From contig URAA01000080.1 in the NCBI GenBank assembly GCA_900545785.1, positions 1 to 6,779 of the forward strand: 6,779 nt of DNA. The letters are read 5' to 3'. The position numbers and the translations under genes are program-made. Below the pieces are notes generated by a model. It searched no databases, was not told the DNA's origin, and saw only the letters and a program-made list of their open reading frames with translations. This document shows positions 1-6,403 of the stretch, piece by piece. Position 1 is the stretch's first letter. Every line of letters begins with the position of its first letter. The stretch is from an uncultured Dialister sp. (GTDB lineage: Bacteria; Bacillota; Negativicutes; Veillonellales; Dialisteraceae).

Positions 1-405
1 TGTTCTTCTTCCCGTATTCCACACATAACGACGTAAAAAAGGAGAGATATCTTTGTCTTCGGTGAATAAATAACCGTAAGTTTTTCCGTAATTTCCTTTT
101 CGGACGGAAAAATCAAGAGGCATTTCTCGGCTTCGAAGGATCCGGATATCGGCGGGGAGAAGCATATTTAAAGCAAAAATGAAACGGTCGCCGGGGATGG
201 AAGAATCGGTGAAAAAAGTGCATTCCTGTCCGTAAGCATGGACACCGGCATCGGTGCGGGCGACAAAATAAAGAGTGGTTTTTTCTTTTGTCAATTCCAA
301 GAGAGCATTTTCCACGATTTCTTGGACGGTCATATTATTTTCCTGCCTTTGGAAACCGCCGTAAGCACTGCCTTCATAGGCGAGGGTGATCCAAATATTT
401 CTCAT
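1..405 (-). CDS. truA: tRNA pseudouridine synthase A (TruA), N-terminal 135 residues, cut by the window edge
   Basis: TruA converts uridine to pseudouridine at positions 38-40 of the tRNA anticodon stem-loop. The visible protein starts MRNIWITLAYEGSAYGGFQRQ, the usual opening strand of the family. It carries the signature ARTDAGVHA at residues 49-57, with D52 as the expected catalytic aspartate. Further on are KTYGYLF, containing the conserved active-site-region Tyr, and SPFLRRYVWNTGRR near the cut, also typical of TruA. The family is about 245 residues long, so roughly the C-terminal 110 lie beyond base 1. The reading frame is open to the edge with no frameshift. The ATG at 405-403 overlaps the stop of the upstream TetR gene (ATGA) and has a strong Shine-Dalgarno 7 bases upstream, which fixes the start. 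The pair is probably co-transcribed and translationally coupled. The family call is very secure. Confidence 0.95.
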   Translation of the reverse strand, partial: MRNIWITLAYEGSAYGGFQRQENNMTVQEIVENALLELTKEKTTLYFVARTDAGVHAYGQECTFFTDSSIPGDRFIFALNMLLPADIRILRSREMPLDFSVRKGNYGKTYGYLFTEDKDISPFLRRYVWNTGRRT

Positions 406-1001
406 GAGAGATCCTCCTTGCTTTTGCTGTCGGAGGTGACAAAAGCGAGAATAATGCGGTTTAAACTGTTTATGATATCTTTTTCGTTCCATTCTTCAGA
501 ACCGCGGAACCAATAATCGAGAACCACCCCGGCAAATCCGGAAATCATGAAAGAAGTTTTGACGGTGCTGTACACTTCGTCTTCAGCAAGGCCTTTCTCT
601 TTTGCGAGAGTTTCAATATTGTCTTTTTGACGGATAATCAGGCGATCCACGAAATGACGGGGAGAAATGTGGTTGAAAAGAAGTCGGAAATGATCTTGGT
701 TTTTATGGATATAAAGAAAAATCTTGCTTGTCATTTCCGAAACTTTGTCTGCCGGAGGAAGAGGCAGGTATTCGTCCAGTATTTTTCCTATTTCTTCGAT
801 ATATTCATTTTCCAAGGTGTTCAGCAAATCATAAATGTCTCTGTAGTGCAGATAAAAAGTGCCCCTGCCGAGAAGGGCGGTTCGGGAAATTTCCGCTACG
901 GTGATTTCAGAAATCTTCTTGCTCCGAAGCAGTTCAAAAAAAGAATCTCTGATGGCTTTTTCTGTTTTTTTGAATCGCAAATCCTCTGTCTTTTTTGTCA
1001 T
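402..1001 (-). CDS. TetR/AcrR-family transcriptional regulator, probable repressor of the divergent RND pump
   Basis: This is a 199-residue protein, a normal length for TetR regulators. Residues 9-60 form the N-terminal DNA-binding domain. The helix-turn-helix is about residues 33-55 (ITVAEISRTALLGRGTFYLHYRD), ending in the GTFYLHY-D-I-Y-DLL block typical of the family. Residues about 70-199 are a helical ligand-binding and dimerisation domain with little sequence conservation, so the ligand cannot be read. The start is the ATG at 1001-999, with AGGGAAG 9 bases upstream. An in-frame ATG at 1049 would add 16 residues (MIKMYFKKLTAGKCSI), but it has no good ribosome site and the extension lies outside the TetR fold. 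The gene is divergent from the efflux operon and overlaps truA by 4 bases. Known local TetR regulators next to RND operons usually repress them, so that role is inferred. An activator role, or control of other genes, is not excluded. Confidence 0.9.
   Translation of the reverse strand: MTKKTEDLRFKKTEKAIRDSFFELLRSKKISEITVAEISRTALLGRGTFYLHYRDIYDLLNTLENEYIEEIGKILDEYLPLPPADKVSEMTSKIFLYIHKNQDHFRLLFNHISPRHFVDRLIIRQKDNIETLAKEKGLAEDEVYSTVKTSFMISGFAGVVLDYWFRGSEEWNEKDIINSLNRIILAFVTSDSKSKEDLS
413..419 (-). promoter_or_regulatory. Ribosome binding site of truA inside the TetR gene
   Basis: On the minus strand this reads AAGGAGG, 7 bases before the truA ATG. It lies inside the last codons of the TetR regulator. 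This supports translation of truA from the regulator's mRNA and confirms the start at 405. Confidence 0.8.
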
Positions 1002-1010
1002 TATTGAACA

Positions 1011-1017
1011 CTTCCCT
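1011..1017 (-). promoter_or_regulatory. Ribosome binding site deciding the TetR start
   Basis: The minus strand reads AGGGAAG, 9 bases before the ATG at 1001. The upstream in-frame ATGs at 1049 and 1040 have only A/T-rich sequence in front of them. This site is the reason for preferring the shorter 199-residue protein. Confidence 0.55.
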
Positions 1018-1057
1018 GCAGTTAGTTTTTTAAAATACATTTTTATCATTTTTGCCG

Positions 1058-1072
1058 ATAGTCATTGACTAT
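1058..1072. promoter_or_regulatory. Perfect 15-base inverted repeat, candidate TetR operator
   Basis: ATAGTCA-T-TGACTAT has 7-base arms around one central base with every pair matching. It lies in the divergent spacer where the -35 region of the rightward promoter would be, 56 bases upstream of the TetR start. TetR dimers usually bind palindromes of about 15-20 bases overlapping promoters, so position and symmetry fit an operator. Binding is inference. Because it is symmetric, each half (TAGTCA) could also contribute a weak -35 in either direction. Confidence 0.5.
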
Positions 1073-1088
1073 ATAAGTAGTATATAAT
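1059..1088 (+). promoter_or_regulatory. Probable sigma-70-type promoter of the efflux operon
   Basis: A consensus -10 box, TATAAT, sits at 1083-1088. The best -35 at acceptable spacing is TAGTCA at 1059-1064, with an 18-base spacer and 4 of 6 matches to TTGACA, so the promoter looks dependent mainly on its -10. Transcription would start near 1095, giving a leader of about 78 bases before the adaptor ATG. The -35 region is embedded in the 15-base palindrome and the early transcribed region in the 20-base one, which suggests repression by occlusion. No second -10 box of this quality was seen in the spacer. Confidence 0.5.
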
Positions 1089-1100
1089 ACACATGGATGA

Positions 1101-1120
1101 TAATCAACAATTGTTCATTA
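1101..1120. promoter_or_regulatory. Near-perfect 20-base inverted repeat, second candidate operator
   Basis: TAATCAACAA followed by TTGTTCATTA is an inverted repeat with one mismatched pair (1105/1116) and a perfect AACAATTGTT core at 1106-1115. It starts about 6 bases after the predicted transcription start of the efflux operon. It is longer than the 1058-1072 repeat and of different sequence, so the two may be bound by different proteins, or only one may be the TetR site. It is too A/T-rich to act as a terminator and has no T-run after it. Confidence 0.5.
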
Positions 1121-1172
1121 AAACAAAATATCCTGTTGTTTCAGAGAATTATTTTTTAGTAGGGGAATTTAC

Positions 1173-2237
1173 ATGAAAAAGTACATGACAGTTTTGGGCG
1201 CTCTTTGCATGAGTATGACGATCCTTCTTTCAGGCTGCGGCGGAAAAAGTACGGCCGTATCCAAAGCGCCTTTGGTGAAAACGGAAGTGATCGGCGAATC
1301 GCAGAAAGAAGAAAAAAACAGTTTTTCCGGAACGGTTCACGGATTTTATGAATCTCCGCTGGCATTTCAGACGGGAGGCCGCATCACACGCCGTCTGGTG
1401 TCTTCCGGCGACAGGGTGGAAGAAGGACAGGTTTTGATGACCGTTGATTCAAAAGATGCTTCCGAGCAGGCTGCGGCTGCCCAGGGGGCGCTCACGGCGG
1501 CGGAAGCGCAGTATCGCCTTGCAAAGTCTACGATGGCCCGTTATGAAAGTCTTCATCAAGTGAATGCCATTTCCGATCTGGCGATGGAACAGACGAAAAA
1601 TCAATATGAGTTGGCAGAAGCTCAATTGTCGCAGGCACAGTCCGCTTTGGCGCGGGCGGAGAATAATCTTGGATTTACATCTCTCACTGCCGATCGGGCA
1701 GGCGTGGTGGGAAGCACGCTCTATGAAGTGGGACAGGTGGTCAGCGCAGGAACGCCGGTCGTTCTCATCGTTGATGATTCGAGAAAAGATGTATATATTT
1801 CTTTCACGGAAAAACAATATGGGAAATACGGTGTGGGAATGCCTTGCGAAGTGTCTTTCTGGGCTTTTCCCGATCTGAAGGTAAAGGGCAGGGTACGGGA
1901 AATAGCGGCAGCACCCAATACGGCAACGGGAACTTATGATGCAAAAATTACTTTGGAAGATCCTCCCTCTTCCATTGTGGTGGGGATGACGGCGGAAGTG
2001 TCTTTTGCAAAAAGCGGAGAAGAGGGACATATCATGATTCCCCTTTCCGCCATGGCTCCTCAGTCTTCTTCACCGGCAGTCTGGGTCGTAAAAGATAATA
2101 AAGTATATCTCCAAAAAGTAGAAACCGGTTCGTATGGAAACGACAAGGTGGAAATCGTCGGCGGACTGAAAAAAGGAGACCGGATCGTTACGGCAGGAGT
2201 ACGGAAATTAAATGAAGGGGACGAGGTACGCTTATGA
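1173..2237 (+). CDS. RND efflux periplasmic adaptor (membrane fusion protein) lipoprotein
   Basis: The adaptor links an inner-membrane RND pump to an outer-membrane channel. It has 354 residues, usual for the AcrA/MexA/HlyD-like family. A lipoprotein signal peptide ends in the lipobox LSGC, with C22 as the lipidated residue and GGKS after it, so it should be anchored to the inner membrane's outer face. Residues about 61-93 (TGGRITRRLVSSGDRVEEGQVLMTVD) are the first half of the lipoyl domain. Residues about 94-165 are Ala/Gln/Glu-rich and form the coiled-coil hairpin. Residues 167-200 (LTADRAGVVG...VGQVVSAGTPVVLIVD) are the second lipoyl half. Beta-barrel and membrane-proximal domains follow to the end (GLKKGDRIVTAGVRKLNEGDEV). 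The ATG at 1173 has AGGGGAA just upstream. The stop overlaps the permease start (ATGA), so the two are one operon. The substrate is unknown. Confidence 0.93.
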   Translation: MKKYMTVLGALCMSMTILLSGCGGKSTAVSKAPLVKTEVIGESQKEEKNSFSGTVHGFYESPLAFQTGGRITRRLVSSGDRVEEGQVLMTVDSKDASEQAAAAQGALTAAEAQYRLAKSTMARYESLHQVNAISDLAMEQTKNQYELAEAQLSQAQSALARAENNLGFTSLTADRAGVVGSTLYEVGQVVSAGTPVVLIVDDSRKDVYISFTEKQYGKYGVGMPCEVSFWAFPDLKVKGRVREIAAAPNTATGTYDAKITLEDPPSSIVVGMTAEVSFAKSGEEGHIMIPLSAMAPQSSSPAVWVVKDNKVYLQKVETGSYGNDKVEIVGGLKKGDRIVTAGVRKLNEGDEVRL

Positions 2238-5200
2238 AATTCAATCTGGCGGAATGGGCGATTAAACATAAGCAGATTGTCTATTTCTTCATCGGTGCCA
2301 TTTTGCTCGGCGGTCTCTGGTCCTATTTCAATTTGGGACGGAGCGAGGACCCGGATTTCACTATCCGTCAGGCGGTGGTGACGGCAGCATGGCCGGGCGC
2401 TTCGGCAAAACAAATCACGGAGCAGGTCACGGACCCCTTGGAAAGAAAGCTGCAGGATACCAAAGGACTGGATTATATCAAATCTTTTACGCATGACAAT
2501 AAAACCGTCATTTATGTCAATTTGTCCGATTCCGTGCCGAAAGAGGAGATCCGCACCCGATGGCATGAAGTGAGAAATCTCGTCAATGATGCATGGAAAG
2601 ATATGCCTGAGGGGGCAGTGGGACCTTTTGTCAACGATCGTTTCGATGATGTGTACGGTTCAATTTATGCATTGACCGGAGACGGTTTTTCTTACGAAGA
2701 AAAAAGAAAATATGCGGAAGATATCCGCCGTCGTCTGATGCAGGTGCCGGATGTACAAAAAATAGAATTGCTCGGTGTGCAGGAACAGACGATTTATGTA
2801 GAAATGGATCAGTATAAACTGGCCTCTCTCGGGATGACTCCTTCCGACGTATTTGCCATGATGAAACAGCAGGGGGCGATGATGCCTGCAGGAACGATCC
2901 ACACGGATTCAAGAAATGTGGCTATCCGTGTAGACGGCCTGCTCGATACGACGGAATCATTAAGAGAGATCCCTCTCCATGTAGGGGAACGGTCTTTTAA
3001 ACTCGGCGATGTAGCGACGGTGACGCAGATGTATGCCGATCCGGAAACATCGCTCATGTATTTCAACGGGAAACCGGCGGTCGGTATTGCCATTTCCATG
3101 ATACCGGGCGGAAATAATCTGATCCTCGGCAAAAATTTGGAAGCGGAACTGGCAAAAGAGAAAGACAATCTTCCTGCCGGCCTTGATGTGGAACTTGTGG
3201 CGGATCAGCCGTCGGTGGTGAATGAATCCATTCATGAATTTACAAAATCTCTTTTGGAAGCCATCGTCATTGTCATGGCTGCCAGCTTCTTATCCCTCGG
3301 ACTGTGGAGCGGTATTGTTTTGGCATTATGCATTCCCGTCGTCGTTTGTGCATCCTTCCTTTTCATGAAATGGCAGGGCATCGATCTCCATCTCGTATCC
3401 CTCGGATCGCTTATCGTATCTCTCGGGCTTCTGGTGGATGACGCCATCATCGTCATTGAAATGATGCAGGTCAAACTGGAAGAAGGAATGAGCCGTATGG
3501 AAGCGGCGGAAGCGGCTTATAAAAGTTCGGCCAAACCGATGCTGGCAGGAACGCTTATCACGGCGGCCGGTTTTATTCCCGTCGGATTTGCGGAAGGACA
3601 GACATCGGAATATGTGGGATCTTTCTTCTGGGTTATCGCTTCCACTCTGATTTTGTCGTGGTTCGCTTCCATTTTTGTCAGCCCCGTCTTGGGATACCGT
3701 TTTATCAAAGTAAACAGAGAAAAGAAGAAATCTGCTTTCACGGAAAAAGCATACCGTCTTTTTTATAAAGCCATTGCATGGTGTATCCGTTTCAGAAAAA
3801 CCGTGATCATCGCCGCTGTTGCCGCACTGGGCGGTACGGCTTTGCTGCTTCCCTTTGTCAATCGGGAGTTTTTCCCCGACTCGGTCCGGCCGGAAATCAT
3901 TCTGGATGTTAATTTGCCTTCCGGATCATCCATCAAAGAAACAAAAGAAGTCATGGCAGGGATTGCCGATAACCTATACGGTGATGACAGGGTAGATTCC
4001 TTCTCCACCTATATAGGAGATACGGCACCGCGGTTTATTCTTCTTTTCGATCCGAAAGCGCCGGAAGACGGACACGGACAGATGATCATCGTTGCAAAAG
4101 ACAGCGAAGTGAGAAATGAATTGCGGGACGATACGCTGGAATTTGTCGAAAAAGAATATCCGGAAGCAAAAGTACATGCCCGTCTTATTACCACCGGACC
4201 GCCTTCAGAATATCCGATCATGCTCCGTCTGTCCGGAAAAGATGAAGAAGAAACGGCACGATTGGCAAAAGAAGCGGCGGCGCTTGTCGCTTCTCACCGA
4301 GATGTGAAAAATGTCAATCTGGACTGGCCGGAAGAAACGCCGACGGTCCGTCTTCATATCGATCAAGATAAAATAAGAAAACTGGGAGGAGATAATTATT
4401 CCGTTGCCCAGGATTTGTATGTGAAATTGTCGGGATATAAAATAACGGAATCCTATCAGGGAGATCGGCTTGTTCCCGTCAATTTCCGCCTCGAAGGAGA
4501 TAATTCCGCCCGTCTTGCCAATCTGAGCTCGATTCCCATTCATGTAGGAAGCGGACATTATGTACCTCTCGGAGAAGTGGCGGATATTTCTTATGAAAAT
4601 GAAATCAGTACCATCTGGCGCAGAAACCTCCTGCCTTCCATCACCGTCCGGGGCGAAGCGGTAAGCGGAAAAACCGCAGATTCCGTAGTTAATGACTTAT
4701 ATGAAACAACCTTGAAAGATTTCAGGAAAAATTTGCCCGACGGCTACCTGCTTGAAAAAGACGGAGCGGCGGAAATGAGTGAAAAATCCGTAAAATATCT
4801 GGAAGCGCCCATTCCGATCATGATCTTTTTGATTTTAATGATTTTGATGTTTGAATTGGAAAAGATTCCGCTCATGGCGATTGCGGGAGTGACCGGCGTA
4901 CTGGGTGTTATCGGCGCCGTATTGTCTCTTTTTATCACTCGTCAGCCTATGGGATTTGTTTCTATCATCGGTATGCTTGCCCTGTCGGGCATGGTCATCA
5001 GAAACAGCATTATTTTGCTGGATCAGATCAAGCGTCATCTGGAAGATGGAAAAACGCCTTACGATGCAGTGGTGGAGTCGGCAGCACTTCGCTTCCGGCC
5101 GATCATGCTTTCCAGTGTAACTGACGTACTCGGATTTATTCCGCTCATACCCAGTCCGTTTTGGCGGCCTTTGGCAGTTTCTTTCATCGGAGGACTCATG

Positions 5201-5278
5201 GTGGCAACCGTCATCGGGCTTCTCGTAGTTCCTGCCTTGTATTGCTGGTACTATAAAGTCGAAGCGCCTCAAAACTGA
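2234..5278 (+). CDS. RND-family efflux permease (AcrB/MexB-like, HAE type), inner-membrane proton-drug antiporter
   Basis: This 1014-residue protein is full length for the family (about 1010-1050). It has the duplicated layout expected: one membrane helix (about 14-31), a large periplasmic loop (32-330), five helices (about 338-492), a helix at 521-541, a second loop (542-855) and five more helices to about 1005. Helix 4 carries SLGLLVDDAIIVIE with D402-D403, matching the proton-relay Asp pair of AcrB. In helix 10 the relay lysine of AcrB is replaced by arginine (R923, in GMVIRNSIILLDQI). The second-half motif RFRPIMLSSVTDVLGFIPL (953-971) is also typical. The Asp pair favours drug/amphiphile pumps; no heavy-metal signature was recognised. 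GAGG lies 7 bases before the ATG, inside the adaptor gene. No outer-membrane channel gene follows, so the pump must use one encoded elsewhere. The true substrate cannot be read. Confidence 0.95.
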   Translation: MKFNLAEWAIKHKQIVYFFIGAILLGGLWSYFNLGRSEDPDFTIRQAVVTAAWPGASAKQITEQVTDPLERKLQDTKGLDYIKSFTHDNKTVIYVNLSDSVPKEEIRTRWHEVRNLVNDAWKDMPEGAVGPFVNDRFDDVYGSIYALTGDGFSYEEKRKYAEDIRRRLMQVPDVQKIELLGVQEQTIYVEMDQYKLASLGMTPSDVFAMMKQQGAMMPAGTIHTDSRNVAIRVDGLLDTTESLREIPLHVGERSFKLGDVATVTQMYADPETSLMYFNGKPAVGIAISMIPGGNNLILGKNLEAELAKEKDNLPAGLDVELVADQPSVVNESIHEFTKSLLEAIVIVMAASFLSLGLWSGIVLALCIPVVVCASFLFMKWQGIDLHLVSLGSLIVSLGLLVDDAIIVIEMMQVKLEEGMSRMEAAEAAYKSSAKPMLAGTLITAAGFIPVGFAEGQTSEYVGSFFWVIASTLILSWFASIFVSPVLGYRFIKVNREKKKSAFTEKAYRLFYKAIAWCIRFRKTVIIAAVAALGGTALLLPFVNREFFPDSVRPEIILDVNLPSGSSIKETKEVMAGIADNLYGDDRVDSFSTYIGDTAPRFILLFDPKAPEDGHGQMIIVAKDSEVRNELRDDTLEFVEKEYPEAKVHARLITTGPPSEYPIMLRLSGKDEEETARLAKEAAALVASHRDVKNVNLDWPEETPTVRLHIDQDKIRKLGGDNYSVAQDLYVKLSGYKITESYQGDRLVPVNFRLEGDNSARLANLSSIPIHVGSGHYVPLGEVADISYENEISTIWRRNLLPSITVRGEAVSGKTADSVVNDLYETTLKDFRKNLPDGYLLEKDGAAEMSEKSVKYLEAPIPIMIFLILMILMFELEKIPLMAIAGVTGVLGVIGAVLSLFITRQPMGFVSIIGMLALSGMVIRNSIILLDQIKRHLEDGKTPYDAVVESAALRFRPIMLSSVTDVLGFIPLIPSPFWRPLAVSFIGGLMVATVIGLLVVPALYCWYYKVEAPQN

Positions 5279-5283
5279 AAATT

Positions 5284-5336
5284 AAAAAACGCCCCCTGAA
5301 GCCGGATTTTTAGTCCTGATTCAGGGGGTATTTTAT
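5284..5336. terminator. Bidirectional intrinsic terminator between the efflux operon and the usp genes
   Basis: A 9-base GC-rich stem pairs CCCCCTGAA (5292-5300) with TTCAGGGGG (5320-5328) around a 19-base loop. A run of six A lies before it (5284-5289) and a T-rich tract after it (5331-5339). It therefore has a U-tail in both directions, the better one for leftward transcription. It lies in the 80-base gap between two converging transcription units and should end both. Confidence 0.88.
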
Positions 5337-5358
5337 TTCTCGGATAAAAATTTTCTAT

Positions 5359-5799
5359 TTATTTTACGATGATAACGGGACATTCGGCGCGGCTCAGTAC
5401 ATCTTGAGAAACCGAACCCATGAGAAGGCTTTTCCATGTACTTCTGCCACGGCTTCCCATGACGATGAGATCTGCTTTTGTTTCCCCTGCCATGTAAAGG
5501 ATCATGGAAACGGGATCTCCGATTTCAAAAAGTAAAAGATGTTTGATAGAATCGGGAATGAGCGATCTGGCTTCCGTCAAATCCACCTGACCCGGAGAGA
5601 CATCCTTGTTTACTACGCCGTCTTGCATATGAGCATGGGCCAAGGCGCTGATTTCCAAAGGCGTGGTATTGTTGGAAACGGTGGCTACATAAATTTTCGG
5701 TTCATCGCAGCATTGCGCAAAGGCAACAGCCTGCTTGATCGCTCTTTTTGCGTGTTCGGATCCGTCGTAGGGAACCAGAATGTTTTTGAAGTTCAGCAT
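5359..5799 (-). CDS. Universal stress protein, UspA family (last gene of the tandem trio)
   Basis: Usp proteins are small cytoplasmic nucleotide-binding proteins linked to stress survival; their exact activity is often unknown. This one has 146 residues, a single Usp domain. The first strand and loop read ILVPYDGSEHA (7-17), containing the conserved Asp. The ATP-binding loop G-x2-G-x9-G-S is intact at G115, G118, G128-S129 (GSRGRSTWKSLLMGS), so it belongs with the ATP-binding branch. It ends in CPVIIVK, the usual last strand. Compared with its neighbours the loop is unusual, having STWKS where they have GA-rich sequence. The ATG at 5799 has AAGGAG 11 bases upstream, a slightly long spacing. 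A possible -10 (TATGAT on the minus strand, 5837-5832) lies upstream without a convincing -35, so it may have its own promoter besides read-through from the other usp genes. Confidence 0.93.
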   Translation of the reverse strand: MLNFKNILVPYDGSEHAKRAIKQAVAFAQCCDEPKIYVATVSNNTTPLEISALAHAHMQDGVVNKDVSPGQVDLTEARSLIPDSIKHLLLFEIGDPVSMILYMAGETKADLIVMGSRGRSTWKSLLMGSVSQDVLSRAECPVIIVK

Positions 5800-5851
5800 A
5801 AGCTTCTACGCTCCTTCTTATAAATAAAATAATCATATGGATCGCCGGCAG

Positions 5852-5882
5852 TTCAGAAAAACCGTAATCTGACGGGACTGAA
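5852..5882. other. Weak two-tier hairpin in the gap between two usp genes
   Basis: TTCAG (5852-5856) pairs with CTGAA (5878-5882), and inside it CCGT (5862-5865) pairs with ACGG (5872-5875) around a 6-base loop. In the leftward transcript the inner hairpin is followed by five T, so it could be a weak attenuator or partial terminator after the upstream usp gene. The stems are short and it may be chance. The rest of this 130-base gap shows only the downstream ribosome site and a possible -10. Confidence 0.25.
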
Positions 5883-5929
5883 AGAGCCGGAATCGGTAAC
5901 GGAGAAATACTGTTTAAAGCTGCATGAAT

Positions 5930-6370
5930 TTATCGGATAATAAAAATCGGACAGGCTATGTGAGCGGCCAGATAGTTTGAAACGGAACCCATGACGAGAC
6001 CGCTCAGAGCACCGAGGCCGCGACTTCCCATGACGACAAGGTCACAGTTTTTTTCACGGGCAAATGATTCAAGGAGCGGTCCTGCATCACCGGTCCGGGT
6101 CGTATATTCCGCTTTCACGGAAGGAGGAATCATCCCTTTTGCATCCTGAATATGTGTTTTTGCCGGCGAAGAATGGACGGCCTGCAATTGTTCATTCATA
6201 TAAGCTCTTTCCAGATTATTCATATCAAGTGCAGAAATATCTTCGTCGATGGAAATGACATATAAAACGGCATCTTCTGTGCATTCTGCAATGGAAACGG
6301 CCTGCCTGACTGCCTTTTTGGCATGTTCCGAACCATCGTAGGGGACCAAAATTCTTTTGAAGTTCAGCAT
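5930..6370 (-). CDS. Universal stress protein, UspA family (middle gene of the trio)
   Basis: This is a 146-residue single-domain Usp, exactly the length of its downstream neighbour. Its opening MLNFKRILVPYDGSEHAKKA matches that neighbour in 21 of the first 25 residues, showing close paralogy. The ATP-binding loop is intact at the same positions: G115, G118, G128-S129 (GSRGLGALSGLVMGS). The central part (about residues 33-100) differs strongly from both neighbours, as is usual for the variable region of Usp proteins. The ATG at 6370 has AAAGGGG 8 bases upstream. Only 33 bases separate it from the stop of the preceding usp gene, with no terminator, so these two are almost certainly co-transcribed. 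The specific stress or partner is unknown. Confidence 0.94.
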   Translation of the reverse strand: MLNFKRILVPYDGSEHAKKAVRQAVSIAECTEDAVLYVISIDEDISALDMNNLERAYMNEQLQAVHSSPAKTHIQDAKGMIPPSVKAEYTTRTGDAGPLLESFAREKNCDLVVMGSRGLGALSGLVMGSVSNYLAAHIACPIFIIR

Positions 6371-6403
6371 TGTAATCGCCCCTTTCAGGAATATAAAGCT
6401 TTT

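Noticed and set aside
238..516. A 92-codon rightward open frame across the truA/TetR junction
   Set aside because: It is antisense to two well-supported genes, has no ribosome site and no recognisable domain.
1002..1049. A longer TetR protein starting at the ATG at 1049
   Set aside because: The 16 extra residues lie outside the usual TetR fold and that ATG has no ribosome site, whereas the ATG at 1001 has AGGGAAG at suitable spacing.
1065..1070. TTGACT as the -35 box of the efflux promoter
   Set aside because: It is a good hexamer match, but only 12 bases separate it from TATAAT at 1083, too short for a sigma-70 promoter. It is better explained as one arm of the palindrome.
1449..2030. A 193-codon open frame on the minus strand inside the adaptor gene
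   Set aside because: It lies wholly antisense to a clear adaptor protein, and its Arg/His/Cys-rich translation resembles no family.
4835..5272. A 145-codon open frame on the minus strand inside the 3' end of the RND permease gene
   Set aside because: It is antisense to the conserved helices of the permease, and its His/Arg-rich low-quality translation is typical of a shadow frame.
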